The position numbers were made by a program, and so were the translations under genes. Below are positions 8,903 through 17,163 of a DNA stretch of 64,000 nt, in pieces. Origin of the DNA: Actinomadura parmotrematis (lineage in GTDB: Bacteria; Actinomycetota; Actinomycetes; Streptosporangiales; Streptosporangiaceae); the NCBI RefSeq assembly GCF_019458805.1, contig NZ_JAIBOA010000023.1, forward strand, positions 62,001 to 126,000, in the 5' to 3' direction. The notes beneath the pieces were generated by a model. It had not been told where the DNA came from. It did not search any database and saw only the letters and a program-made list of their open reading frames with translations. How positions within the stretch are numbered: position 1 is the stretch's first letter; each line of letters begins with the position of its first letter.

Positions 8903-11516
8903 CGTTCTCCGCGCTCATCCCGGTTCCCGTTCCCTCGTCCGGCTCGGCGGCGCGACCGCGCCGCCAGCCGCTCTGCATGGACGCCATGACCGAGCGGGCC
9001 TGCTCGGGGGAGCGGCCCCCGAGGACGGGGCGCTCGCCGGTCGCGGTCGTCGTGGTGGCGGAGATCGTGGCGGGAGCCGAGTCGCGCAGCTGCGGCGCCA
9101 TGCTCGCCCGGCGGACGCGGCGCGGCATCCCGGCGTGCGTGGCGGGCTGCGGTTCGTGCTGCTCGGGCGCGCGCTGCCCGGGGGCGTCGGCCGTGGCGGG
9201 GCGGTCGGCCGTCGCGGGGACCTGCGGGATGCCGCCGGGCGGCGTCGACGGGCGGCCGGCGGGCCAGGGCGGGGGCGCCGCCGCCGGGGCCGTCCCGTTG
9301 CCGTTCCCGTTCCCGTTCCCGTTGGAGGGGGCCGGGGGCGGCCACTCCGGCGCGCCCCAGTCGGCGGCGGGCCGCTCGGCCGCGGGCCGTTCGGCGGCGG
9401 GCGTCGCGGCGGCGGCCGCCTGCGCGGCGCGGACGACGGGCAGCTCGCCGGAGATCTCGCCGAGCTTCTCGCCGTTCGGGCACTCCGGCGAGGCGATCAT
9501 CGTGTGCGGCAGCAGCACGATCGTCTTCAGGCCGCCGTAGGCGTTCGGGACGAGCGAGACCTTGATGCCGTGCTTGTGGGCGAGCGTCGCGACGACGAAC
9601 AGGCCGAGCTGGTCGCCGTCGGCGAGGCCGAAGTCCGGCGGCTCGGCGAGCTGCCGGTTGACCTGCTCCAGCTTCTCGGCGCTCATCCCGAGGCCGCGGT
9701 CGGAGATCTCCACCACGAAGCCGTTGCCGACCGGGCCGGCGTCGACCTCGACGGGGGTGTTCGGCGGGGAGAAGTTGACGGCGTTCTCCACCAGCTCGGC
9801 GATCAGGTGGATCATGTCGGCGACCGCGCCGCCGACGATCGCCTCGCGGGCGGTGCCGACGACCTCGACGCGGGCGTAGTCCTCGATCTCGCCGATCGCG
9901 CCGCGCAGCACGTCCAGCACGGCGACGGGCTGCCGCCAGCCGCGGCCCGGCGTCGCGCCGGACAGGATGATGAGGCCCTCGGCGTGCCGCCGCATGCGGG
10001 TGGTCAGGTGGTCGAGGCGGAACAGGTCGTCGAGCTCCTCGGGGCTCGACGCCTTGCGCTCCAGGACGTCGAGCATGGCGAGCTGGCGGTGCAGCAGCGA
10101 CTGGTTGCGGCGGGCCAGGTTGCGGAAGACGCGGCCGACGGCGGCGCGCAGCTCGGCCTGCCCGACGGCGGCCTCGACGGCGGTGCGCTGCACCGAGGAG
10201 AACGCCGACGCCACGCCCGCCACCTCGGCGGTGCTGCGGCCCATGCAGATCGGCGGCGCGGCGGAGTCGACGTCGACCTCGTCGCCGCGGCGGAGCTGGG
10301 ACACGACGGCGGGCAGCCGCCGGTCGGCGACCTCGTGCGCGGCGGTGCGGAGCCCGCGCAGCTCGCGCACGATGCGGTTGCCGAAGCGGATCAGCAGGAA
10401 CGACGACAGCAGCACCGCGATGAGGCCGAGGCCGCCGACGACGGCGAGGCGTACCAGCAGGTCGGTGCCGAGCTGCTTGGAGTGGCCGGCCAGCATCGGG
10501 CGGGCCTGGGTGACCGCGCGGTCGAGGCCGGCGGAGTACTGCTGGACGGCCGAGCCCCACATGGTGGGGGAGACGCGCAGCTGGGCGGTCGGGCGGGCCT
10601 GGACGACGCGGTCCTCCAGCGAGGCGAACGCGGCGTGCGCCGAGGACTCCTGCAACCGCCGGAAGGCGGCGGCGGGCGCGGCGTCGAAGTCGTCCAGCGC
10701 GTCGTCGATGAGGAGGCGCTGCTGCATGACCAGGCGGGTGAAGGCGGAGTGCTCCTCGACGGTCATCCGGCCGCCCGCGGTGAGCGCGCCCGCGACGAGG
10801 ACGGCCTCGCGGCCCACCAGCTCCTGGGCGTGCGAGAGGCCGGTCAGGCACTGCGCCTGCCGGGTGACGGCGGCGTCCTTGACGATGCTCATCTGGTCGA
10901 CGAGGTGGAAGTGCGCGTCCATCACCTCGTTGTAGGCGTCGAACGCCGACAGCTTGCTGATGCTGTTGACGTCGACCGAGCGGCGGATCGTGGCGAGCCG
11001 CTGCGACTTGTCGACGAGGACGGCGAGCCGCGCGCGCATCGGCGCGTTCAGGATGTCGCGGAACGAGGAGGTGCGGGTCGCCTTGACGAACGCGGCGATC
11101 GCGGCGTCGGTGCGGGGCCGCTGCGCGTCCATCGCCGAGCGCGGCACGCGTCCGTTTCCGGCCACGTAGACGACGGTCTGCTGCCGTTCGAGCCCGACCT
11201 GCTGGAGCAGCGGCGTGATCGCCGCGCCGTAGCGCTTGTTGATGGCGTCCAGGTTGCGCTTCTCGAACGCGTCGCCCGCCGTGCTCTGCGCCGCGAACCC
11301 CCAGAGCGCGACGAGCGAGACGATGGGGACGACCAGCAGGCCGAAGATGGTGACGCGGATGGAGCGGGTGCGCTCGCCGCGCGGGCGCGGGGCTACCACG
11401 CGCGCCGCCGGGACGGCGGGGCGGGCGGGCGGACGGCGGGGACGTTCATCGGTCGCTCTCACCTCGAGGGGGGAAGCCGGGTGGGCCGATCGGGCAGCGC
11501 GTGCTCGTCGCGTCAC
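8895..11516 (-). CDS. cvnA: conservon sensor histidine kinase-like protein CvnA
   Basis: An 873-residue membrane protein. A basic N-terminus is followed by a helix near residues 55-80 (TIFGLLVVPIVSLVALWG), an extracellular nitrate/nitrite-sensor-like region (~80-345), a second helix (~350-375), a HAMP-like linker and an ATPase domain (~530-700) with ELVENAVNFSPP (N box) and DRGLGMS (G1 box). A clear phospho-acceptor H box is not evident, as usual for CvnA. The last ~170 residues are Pro/Ala-rich with a run of Gly-Asn pairs. The GTG start lacks a good ribosome site; an in-frame GTG at about residue 19 is possible. First gene of cvnABCD. Confidence 0.88.
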   Translation of the reverse strand: MTRRARAARSAHPASPLEVRATDERPRRPPARPAVPAARVVAPRPRGERTRSIRVTIFGLLVVPIVSLVALWGFAAQSTAGDAFEKRNLDAINKRYGAAITPLLQQVGLERQQTVVYVAGNGRVPRSAMDAQRPRTDAAIAAFVKATRTSSFRDILNAPMRARLAVLVDKSQRLATIRRSVDVNSISKLSAFDAYNEVMDAHFHLVDQMSIVKDAAVTRQAQCLTGLSHAQELVGREAVLVAGALTAGGRMTVEEHSAFTRLVMQQRLLIDDALDDFDAAPAAAFRRLQESSAHAAFASLEDRVVQARPTAQLRVSPTMWGSAVQQYSAGLDRAVTQARPMLAGHSKQLGTDLLVRLAVVGGLGLIAVLLSSFLLIRFGNRIVRELRGLRTAAHEVADRRLPAVVSQLRRGDEVDVDSAAPPICMGRSTAEVAGVASAFSSVQRTAVEAAVGQAELRAAVGRVFRNLARRNQSLLHRQLAMLDVLERKASSPEELDDLFRLDHLTTRMRRHAEGLIILSGATPGRGWRQPVAVLDVLRGAIGEIEDYARVEVVGTAREAIVGGAVADMIHLIAELVENAVNFSPPNTPVEVDAGPVGNGFVVEISDRGLGMSAEKLEQVNRQLAEPPDFGLADGDQLGLFVVATLAHKHGIKVSLVPNAYGGLKTIVLLPHTMIASPECPNGEKLGEISGELPVVRAAQAAAAATPAAERPAAERPAADWGAPEWPPPAPSNGNGNGNGNGTAPAAAPPPWPAGRPSTPPGGIPQVPATADRPATADAPGQRAPEQHEPQPATHAGMPRRVRRASMAPQLRDSAPATISATTTTATGERPVLGGRSPEQARSVMASMQSGWRRGRAAEPDEGTGTGMSAENDD

Positions 11517-11538
11517 GGTAGCGGGCAGCGATTTGTTT

Positions 11539-11552
11539 TGTCCCTATTTCGT
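11539..11552 (-). promoter_or_regulatory. 14-bp motif shared by two upstream regions (copy 1)
   Basis: Read towards cvnA the sequence is ACGAAATAGGGACA. It matches ACGAACTAGGGACA, upstream of the gene that starts at 26789, at 13 of 14 positions. Both lie shortly upstream of GTG-started minus-strand genes. It may be a promoter element or regulator site; only two copies were noticed. Confidence 0.3.
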
Positions 11553-11637
11553 CCATCTTCTTCGCTCGGGTGGCATCATGCCTCGGACGGCGCGGCCGGA
11601 AGACCGCCCGGCCGGTGGCGTACGACGGGGAGGTCCC

Positions 11638-12051
11638 ATGCAGACGACGGCGCGGCGCGGCGGATCGGCGGGCCAGCTCGACTGGCTGCTGGACGGGCTC
11701 GTCGAGCGGGTCCCCGAGGTCACGATGGCGGTCGTGCAGTCGGCCGACGGGATCGTGATGGGCGCCTCGACCGGCCTCGGCGGCACCGACGCCGAGTACC
11801 TGTCGGCGCTCGCGGCCGGGCTGCAGAGCCTCGCGAGCGGCGCCCGCGACCAGTTCGGCGCGGGCGAGGTGCACCAGACCATCATCGAGATGCGCGACCT
11901 GTTCCTGTTCGTCACGAGCGCCGGGCAGGGCGCCTCGCTGACGGTGCTGAGCCGCTCCGACGTCGACCCCGGCACGATCAGTTACGAGATGGCGGTGCTG
12001 GTGAAGCGGGTCGGCGAGCACCTGTCCTCGGTGCCGCGCGGCAAGCGCTGA
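11638..12051 (+). CDS. roadblock/LC7 domain protein, divergent from the conservon
   Basis: A 137-residue roadblock/LC7 protein similar in layout to CvnB: LDWLLDGLVERVPEVTMAVV, ADGIVMGASTGL and LFLFVTSAGQGASLTVL mark the fold. The ATG is chosen for GGGGAGGT just upstream; the frame stays open far to the left but that part overlaps cvnA. It diverges from cvnA across about 120 bp, so it likely shares regulation with the conservon and may supply an alternative roadblock partner for CvnD (inference). No membrane segment. Confidence 0.88.
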   Translation: MQTTARRGGSAGQLDWLLDGLVERVPEVTMAVVQSADGIVMGASTGLGGTDAEYLSALAAGLQSLASGARDQFGAGEVHQTIIEMRDLFLFVTSAGQGASLTVLSRSDVDPGTISYEMAVLVKRVGEHLSSVPRGKR

Positions 12052-12142
12052 CCCCGTGCGGCGCGGGGGCTCCTCCCCGGGGTGACGGCTGTGGTCGACT
12101 GGAGGACGTCCGCCAGGGCCGCGAGCGGGGGAGGGGCGACCG

Positions 12143-13297
12143 GTGGTGCTGCGAAGGCGCGCGTGGCGGCCGGCGGCCGTGGCCGCGGCCTGCCTCCTGA
12201 CGCTCTCCGGAGCCGGGGCCGCCGGAGCGGACGCGCCGCCCCCGGCGCAGGTGCGCTCGCTCTGGGAGACCGCCGTCCCGGGCAACGCCATCAGCCGTGA
12301 CTGCGGCTACAGCGTCCCGGTGCCGGGCGCCGTCCGGCGGGGCCTCTGGCTGTTCTGCGACTCCACCTGGAAGGGCTCGGCCACCGGCTTCTGGCTCGGC
12401 GACACCGCCGCGACCGGCCCCTACACGCCCGGCCGCGTGCCCGACGCCCTCGCCGAGATCCCGACGCCCGGCGCGCCCGCCGTCCCCGTCGCGACGCCCG
12501 CCGCCCGCGCGCCCGCGCCGTTCCTGCCGGTGCCGACGGGCGTGCGGCTGCCGTCCGGGCAGAGCTGCACGGTCCCCGGCTTCTCCTACCAGGCGTCCTG
12601 GATCTCCGGCGCCGCGCCCGAGCCCGGCCCGGACGGCGGCGGCAAGGTGCTGCTGACCTACACCGACGTGTGCACGACCTCCGCCACGATCTCCACGCAG
12701 CGGTTCGGCGTGGTGGAGTACGACCCGGCCGCCAACGCGCTGAGCGGCCAGGCGCAGGTGTTCACCGACCCGGCCGAGCTGCCCTTCCAGCGCGCCCTCG
12801 GCTCGCCGGTCTTCGCCGGCGGCCACCTCTACCTCGTCGGCGCGGTCTGCGACACCGGCGGCCCCGGGGCGTGCGCGGCCGGGCGCGTCGTCCTCGCCCG
12901 GGTCGGCGCGACCCCGCGCGAGTGGCGGGACGCCGCCGCCTACCGGTGGTGGGACGGCGCGGGCTGGACCGCCGACCACGGCGCCGCCGCCTCGATCCTG
13001 CCCGGCGCGCGCCCGATGGCGGCCGTGCACGCGGCGGACTACGGCGCGCTCGGGCGCGGGTTCGCCGTCGTCGAGCAGACCGACATCACCGGCGGCTACC
13101 GCGTCTGGCGCTCGGACGCGCTCACCGGCGGCTGGCGCGTCGCGCGCACCGGGACGGCGCCCTGCGGCGGGCAGCACGGCCTCGACCTCTGCCGCGCCTA
13201 CATCGGCCACCCCGAACTCAGCACCCGCGACGACCTGCTGATGTCGTACTACGACCCGGCCGCCGCCCACGTCGGCGTCCTGCGCACGCCCTGGTAG
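12143..13297 (+). CDS. secreted protein of unknown function, beta-propeller-like
   Basis: A 384-residue exported protein beginning at GTG behind GGGGGAGGGG. Residues 1-32 form a Sec signal ending in GADA. The mature protein has repeated aromatic/Gly motifs (LWLFCDSTW, FWLGDT, YLVGAVCD, GFAVVEQTD, DLLMSYYDPAA) spaced as in DUF4185-like or glycosidase-like five-bladed propellers, and several Cys that could form disulfides. I do not recognise an active site. It stands between the extra roadblock gene and a decayed methyltransferase, with no obvious partner. Family assignment is tentative. Confidence 0.65.
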   Translation: MVLRRRAWRPAAVAAACLLTLSGAGAAGADAPPPAQVRSLWETAVPGNAISRDCGYSVPVPGAVRRGLWLFCDSTWKGSATGFWLGDTAATGPYTPGRVPDALAEIPTPGAPAVPVATPAARAPAPFLPVPTGVRLPSGQSCTVPGFSYQASWISGAAPEPGPDGGGKVLLTYTDVCTTSATISTQRFGVVEYDPAANALSGQAQVFTDPAELPFQRALGSPVFAGGHLYLVGAVCDTGGPGACAAGRVVLARVGATPREWRDAAAYRWWDGAGWTADHGAAASILPGARPMAAVHAADYGALGRGFAVVEQTDITGGYRVWRSDALTGGWRVARTGTAPCGGQHGLDLCRAYIGHPELSTRDDLLMSYYDPAAAHVGVLRTPW

Positions 13298-13454
13298 ACG
13301 CGCCTCCCGCGCCGGGGGTTGTCCCGCGCGGGACGGACCGCGATCGTTGGTCAATGGGTATTCGTCCGTCGCGCCCCGTGGTGCGAGGGATACTCTGGCT
13401 CGCCGTGCCGCGCCGGGGGCACGGCTCCGGACGAGGACGGGCGACCTGGTGGCG

Positions 13455-13745
13455 ATGGAAGAGGTGCGGACGCCGCGGGACATCGATCTCGCCGCGCCCA
13501 ACGTCGCGCGGATGTACGACTACTACCTCGGCGGCAAGGACGACTTCGAGGTCGACCGGCGGGCCGCGCGGCCGCGACAACGTCCACCGGGTCGCGCAGG
13601 CCGCGATCCCGGGCGCGCGGGCCTCCACCTCGACAACGACCCCGCCGTCGTCGCGCACGGGCGGGCGCCGATCGGCGCGGGCGGCGGCCACTACCTGTGC
13701 GGCGTCGGCCGCAAGGACCCCACGGCCGCGGAGGGCCTGCGATGA
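13455..13745 (+). pseudogene. decayed SAV2177/DUF574-type SAM-dependent methyltransferase
   Basis: The first ~37 residues (DLAAPNVARMYDYYLGGKDDFEVDRRAA) match the conserved start of this actinobacterial methyltransferase family, normally ~270 residues long. After that the expected helical region is missing. The family segment DNVHRVAQAAIPGAR appears in the +1 frame at about 13572-13620, LDNDPAVVAHGRA returns to the original frame, and almost everything to the C-terminal HYLCGVGRK is deleted. So at least two deletions and frame changes are visible. The last codons overlap the P450 start (ATGA), so the remnant may still couple translation. Confidence 0.8.
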
Positions 13746-14902
13746 CCGAGCAGACGGAACGGACCGGCGCCGGGGAACTCCCGGAGATCGCGCTGCCGAG
13801 CGGCGCGCGGATGCGCACGGCGAGCCGCCAGGCCGACGTCCGGCAGATCCTCACCGACCCGCGGTTCAGCCGCGACCTGCGCCGCGCGTCCGGCACCCGC
13901 ATGGTGAGCGGCGAGGACGTCAGCGACGACGCCGACTCGCTGCTGAACATGGACGCGCCCCGCCACACCAAGCTGCGCCGCATCGTCGCCGGGGCGTTCG
14001 CGCCGCGCCGGATCGAGGCGTGGCGGCCGCGCGTCACCGAGATCACCGGCGAGCTCGCCGCCGAGATGGCCGCCGCCGGCGCGCCCGCCGACCTCGTCGC
14101 CGCGTTCGCGTTCCTGCTGCCGGTCCGGGTGATCTGCGAGCTGCTCGGCGTCCCCGAGGACGACCGGGAGCGCTTCCGCGGCTGGGCCGAGGCCGCGCTC
14201 ACCATGGCCGACGCCGACGCCGACCGGCGCGTCCGGGCGCGCACCGAGTTCCGCGCCTACCTCGCCGGCCTGCTGGACGCGCGCCGCCGCGCCCCCGGCA
14301 CCGCCCTCGTCGACGACCTGCTGAGCGCCCGCGACGGCGCCGACGCGCTCACCGAGAAGGAGCTCGTCAGCCTCCTCGGCAACCTCATCACCGCCGGGCA
14401 CGAGACGACCGCCAACCTCATCGCCACCGGCGTCTTCACCCTGCTGACCGAGGACCTGTACGCCGGGCTCGCCGCCGGCGCCACGGCCGCCGGGGACGCC
14501 TTCCTCGCCCCCGAGCGGCTGTTCGAGGAGCTCCTCCGCCACGACACGCCCGCCCAGTACGGCATGCCGCGCGTCGCGCTGGAGGACGTCGAGCTGCCCT
14601 CGGGGCCCGTCCGCCGGGGCGAGACGGTGCTGCCGCTGCTGGCCCGCGCCAACCGGGACGCCGCCGTCTACGCCGACCCCGACCGCTTCGACCCGCACCG
14701 CGAGACCGCCCCGCACCTCACCTTCGGGCACGGCGCCCACTTCTGCCTCGGCGCCGGCCTCGCCCGCCTGGAGGTGCGGACGGCCCTCACCGTCCTGCTC
14801 ACCAGGTTCCCCGGCCTCGCCCTGGCGGTCCCGGCCGGGGAGGTCTCCTGGCGGTCGAACACCCTCGTCACCGGCCCGCACGCCCTGCCCGTCCGCTGGT
14901 GA
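13742..14902 (+). CDS. cytochrome P450
   Basis: A 386-residue class I bacterial P450. The I-helix motif AGHETT lies near residue 220, the K-helix E-x-x-R (EELLR) near 262, and the heme-binding loop FGHGAHFCLG near residue 328-337 with the thiolate Cys. The N-terminus is short, beginning within the family's usual meander. Redox partners are not encoded nearby. The start overlaps the end of the decayed methyltransferase by 4 bp, so it is likely read from the same transcript. The end overlaps the convergent TetR gene by 35 bp. Substrate unknown; it may serve secondary metabolism or detoxification. Confidence 0.92.
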   Translation: MTEQTERTGAGELPEIALPSGARMRTASRQADVRQILTDPRFSRDLRRASGTRMVSGEDVSDDADSLLNMDAPRHTKLRRIVAGAFAPRRIEAWRPRVTEITGELAAEMAAAGAPADLVAAFAFLLPVRVICELLGVPEDDRERFRGWAEAALTMADADADRRVRARTEFRAYLAGLLDARRRAPGTALVDDLLSARDGADALTEKELVSLLGNLITAGHETTANLIATGVFTLLTEDLYAGLAAGATAAGDAFLAPERLFEELLRHDTPAQYGMPRVALEDVELPSGPVRRGETVLPLLARANRDAAVYADPDRFDPHRETAPHLTFGHGAHFCLGAGLARLEVRTALTVLLTRFPGLALAVPAGEVSWRSNTLVTGPHALPVRW

Positions 14903-15521
14903 CGCGCCGCGCCACCGGCGGCACCGGCGCGAACAGGACGGCGCGGAGGCCGGGCGCGAGGTGGGCGACGAATTCATCGGCGGGCATCTCCGCGATGCCC
15001 GCCACGCGCAGGATGTAGCGGGCGAAGATGACGCCGGCGAGCTGCGTCCCGGCCGTGCCGGCGCGGCGGCGGGCCTCGCCCGCGCCGAGCCGCGGCTCCA
15101 GGTGGTCGGCGATGCGGCCGACCAGCTCCTTGCCGACGACCTCGCGGAGCAGCCCGAGCAGCTCAGGGTCCTGGAACGCGGCCTGCACCATCAGGTGGAG
15201 CGGCTCGGCCGTCACCGGATCCTCCCAGGTGCCGACGAGCGCGGTGAGGACGCGTTCGGGCAGGTGGCGGGGGTCGCCGGGGAGCGCGGCGGCCAGCACC
15301 TCGGGCGGGTTGGCGAGCAGCCCGAGCGCCGCGCCGAACAGGCCCTTCTTCGAGCCGAAGAAGTAGCTGATGAGCGCGGCGTCCACGCCCGCCTCGGCGG
15401 CGACCGACCGCAGCGTCACGGCCGCGTACCCGTCGGCGAGGAACCGGCGGCGCGCCACGTCCAGGATCGCGGCCCGGGTGTCGGGCGCGCCCGGCCGGCG
15501 CCCCCGGGATTTATTCATCAT
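14868..15521 (-). CDS. TetR-family transcriptional repressor
   Basis: A 217-residue TetR/AcrR regulator. The HTH at residues ~12-60 reads AILDVARRRFLADGYAAVTLRSVAAEAGV followed by ALISYFFGSKKGLF. The C-terminal ligand domain is of the type with a TetR_C-like end. Two adjacent ATG codons (15521 and 15518) are possible; no clear ribosome site is seen. It is divergent from the MFS efflux gene at 15596 with only 74 bp between, the usual layout for a repressor controlling its pump. Its tail overlaps the P450 gene. Confidence 0.88.
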   Translation of the reverse strand: MMNKSRGRRPGAPDTRAAILDVARRRFLADGYAAVTLRSVAAEAGVDAALISYFFGSKKGLFGAALGLLANPPEVLAAALPGDPRHLPERVLTALVGTWEDPVTAEPLHLMVQAAFQDPELLGLLREVVGKELVGRIADHLEPRLGAGEARRRAGTAGTQLAGVIFARYILRVAGIAEMPADEFVAHLAPGLRAVLFAPVPPVARRVTSGRAGRAGR

Positions 15522-15595
15522 GGTTGAAATGTAGCGCCGCCGGACGTGAAGATCACGGTGCACGCCAGAACCGGCCGCACCCCTGGAGGCATCCC

Positions 15596-17110
15596 ATGGC
15601 CGCCGCGACCCCGCCGCCAACCGCGCACCGCGCGGTGCTCCCCGTCGTCATGCTGTCCCTCGCCACCGTCGTCTCGGCGGTCGTCTCGCTGAACGTGGCG
15701 ATCCCCTCGATCGCCCGCGACACCCGCGCGTCCCAGACCGAGCTGTCGTGGATCATCGACGCGTACGCGCTGGTGTTCGCGGCGCTGCTCCTCCTCGGCG
15801 GCGCGATCGGCGACCGCTACGGCCGCCGCCGCGCCCTGCTCGGCGGCCTCGCGGTCTTCGGCGCCGCGTCGGCCGCGGCGATGGCCGCCACCGACCCCGC
15901 CTGGCTCATCGCGATCCGCGGCGTCCTCGGCGCCGGCGCGGCGCTCGTCATGCCGGCGACGCTGTCCACGATCACCTCGACGTTCCCGCCGGAGCGGCGG
16001 GCGCGGGCGGTGGGCGCCTGGGCCGGCGTCGCCGGGGCGAGCGCCATCCTCGGCCTGCTGGTCTCCGGCAGCCTGCTGGAGGCGTGGTCGTGGCGGTCGG
16101 TGTTCGTGCTCAACATCGCGCTCGCGCTCGTCGCGATGGCGGCGACCGCCGCGGTCGTCCCCGAGTCGGCCGACCCGGCGGCGCCGCGGCTGGACCTCAC
16201 CGGCGCGCTGTTCACCGTCGCCGGCCTCGGCACCGGCGTCTACTCGATCATCGAGGCGCCGGCGGCCGGCTGGGCGAGCGCCCGCACCCTCGGCGGCCTC
16301 GCGCTCGCCCTCGCGATCCTCGCCGGGTTCGTCCGCTGGGAGCTGTCCCGCCCGAACCCGCTGATCGACCCCCGGCTGTTCCGCGTCCGGGCGTTCTCGG
16401 CGGGCGCGCTGTCGGTCACCGTGCAGTTCTTCGCCTTCTTCGGCTTCGTGTTCCTCATCCTGCAGTACCTGCAGCTCGTGCGCGGCGACCGGCCGATCGT
16501 CGCCGCCGTCAGCCTGCTGCCGATGGCGGCGGCGATGATGCCGGCCGCGCGGGGCCTCGCGCCGCGCCTCGTCGCGCGGGCCGGGCAGCGGCCCGTCAAC
16601 GTCGCCGGGCTGGTCCTGGTGGCCGCCGGCCTGCTCGTCCTGTCGCGGCTGGACGCCGGCAGCGGCTACTGGCTCCTGCTCGGCGGCCTGCTGCCGCTCG
16701 GCGCCGGCATGGGCCTCGCGATGACGCCCGCGACGACGGCGATCACCGACGCGCTGCCCGCCGCCAAGCAGGGCGTCGGGTCGGCGGTGAACGACCTGGC
16801 GCGCGAGCTCGGCGGCGCGCTCGGGATCGCGGTGCTCGGCAGCGTCCTCCAGTCGTCCTACCGGAGCGCCTTCGAGCCGCGCGGCCTGCCCGCCCCGGTG
16901 GCCGCGCAGGCCGAGTCCTCGGTGGCGGTCGCCTCGCGGCTCGGCCCGCAGATCGCCGGGCAGGCGCACGAGGCGTTCGCGTCGGGCCTGCAGACGGCCC
17001 TGCTGATCGCGGCGGCGGCCGTCGCGGTGACCGCCGTCGCGGTCGCGGCGCTCCTGCACCGCGCCGGGGAGCCCGCCGCCGAGCCCGCCCCGGTGGGCGC
17101 GGGCCGCTGA
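15596..17110 (+). CDS. MFS drug efflux transporter, DHA2 (14-TMS) family
   Basis: A 504-residue membrane protein with about 14 hydrophobic segments. Motif A is GDRYGRRRAL between helices 2 and 3, the N-terminal helix carries LNVAIPSIA and the following loop ELSWIIDAYAL, both signatures of the EmrB/QacA (DHA2) branch. Motif C-like Gly/Pro residues lie in helix 5. The ATG is 5 bp after TGGAGGC. It probably exports a lipophilic drug by proton antiport, under the divergent TetR repressor. A hairpin between its stop and the next gene may end the transcript or regulate the next start. Confidence 0.9.
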   Translation: MAAATPPPTAHRAVLPVVMLSLATVVSAVVSLNVAIPSIARDTRASQTELSWIIDAYALVFAALLLLGGAIGDRYGRRRALLGGLAVFGAASAAAMAATDPAWLIAIRGVLGAGAALVMPATLSTITSTFPPERRARAVGAWAGVAGASAILGLLVSGSLLEAWSWRSVFVLNIALALVAMAATAAVVPESADPAAPRLDLTGALFTVAGLGTGVYSIIEAPAAGWASARTLGGLALALAILAGFVRWELSRPNPLIDPRLFRVRAFSAGALSVTVQFFAFFGFVFLILQYLQLVRGDRPIVAAVSLLPMAAAMMPAARGLAPRLVARAGQRPVNVAGLVLVAAGLLVLSRLDAGSGYWLLLGGLLPLGAGMGLAMTPATTAITDALPAAKQGVGSAVNDLARELGGALGIAVLGSVLQSSYRSAFEPRGLPAPVAAQAESSVAVASRLGPQIAGQAHEAFASGLQTALLIAAAAVAVTAVAVAALLHRAGEPAAEPAPVGAGR

Positions 17111-17124
17111 GCCCGCCCCCGCGT

Positions 17125-17157
17125 CCCTCCCGGCCCTCTACCCTGGGCCCGGGAGGG
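17125..17157 (+). promoter_or_regulatory. hairpin covering the ribosome site of the TPR gene
   Basis: CCCTCCCGG (17125-17133) can pair perfectly with CCGGGAGGG (17149-17157). The second arm is the Shine-Dalgarno stretch of the gene at 17164. The stem could serve as terminator of the efflux gene or hide the ribosome site until opened. Confidence 0.4.
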
Positions 17158-17163
17158 ATGCCC

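Noticed and set aside
8565..12200. A 1211-codon open frame on the plus strand across the conservon
   Set aside because: It is the complement of the overlapping cvn genes, lacks any domain, and has codon use opposite to the third-position GC bias.
12670..15018. A 782-codon plus-strand frame over the P450 region
   Set aside because: Arg/Pro-rich shadow of the secreted protein and P450 genes. Only a short stretch (about 13572-13620) reflects the real decayed methyltransferase.
15522..15595. Possible operator in the TetR/MFS divergent gap (TTCA...TGAA)
   Set aside because: Only four or five bases pair per arm, too weak to list as an operator.
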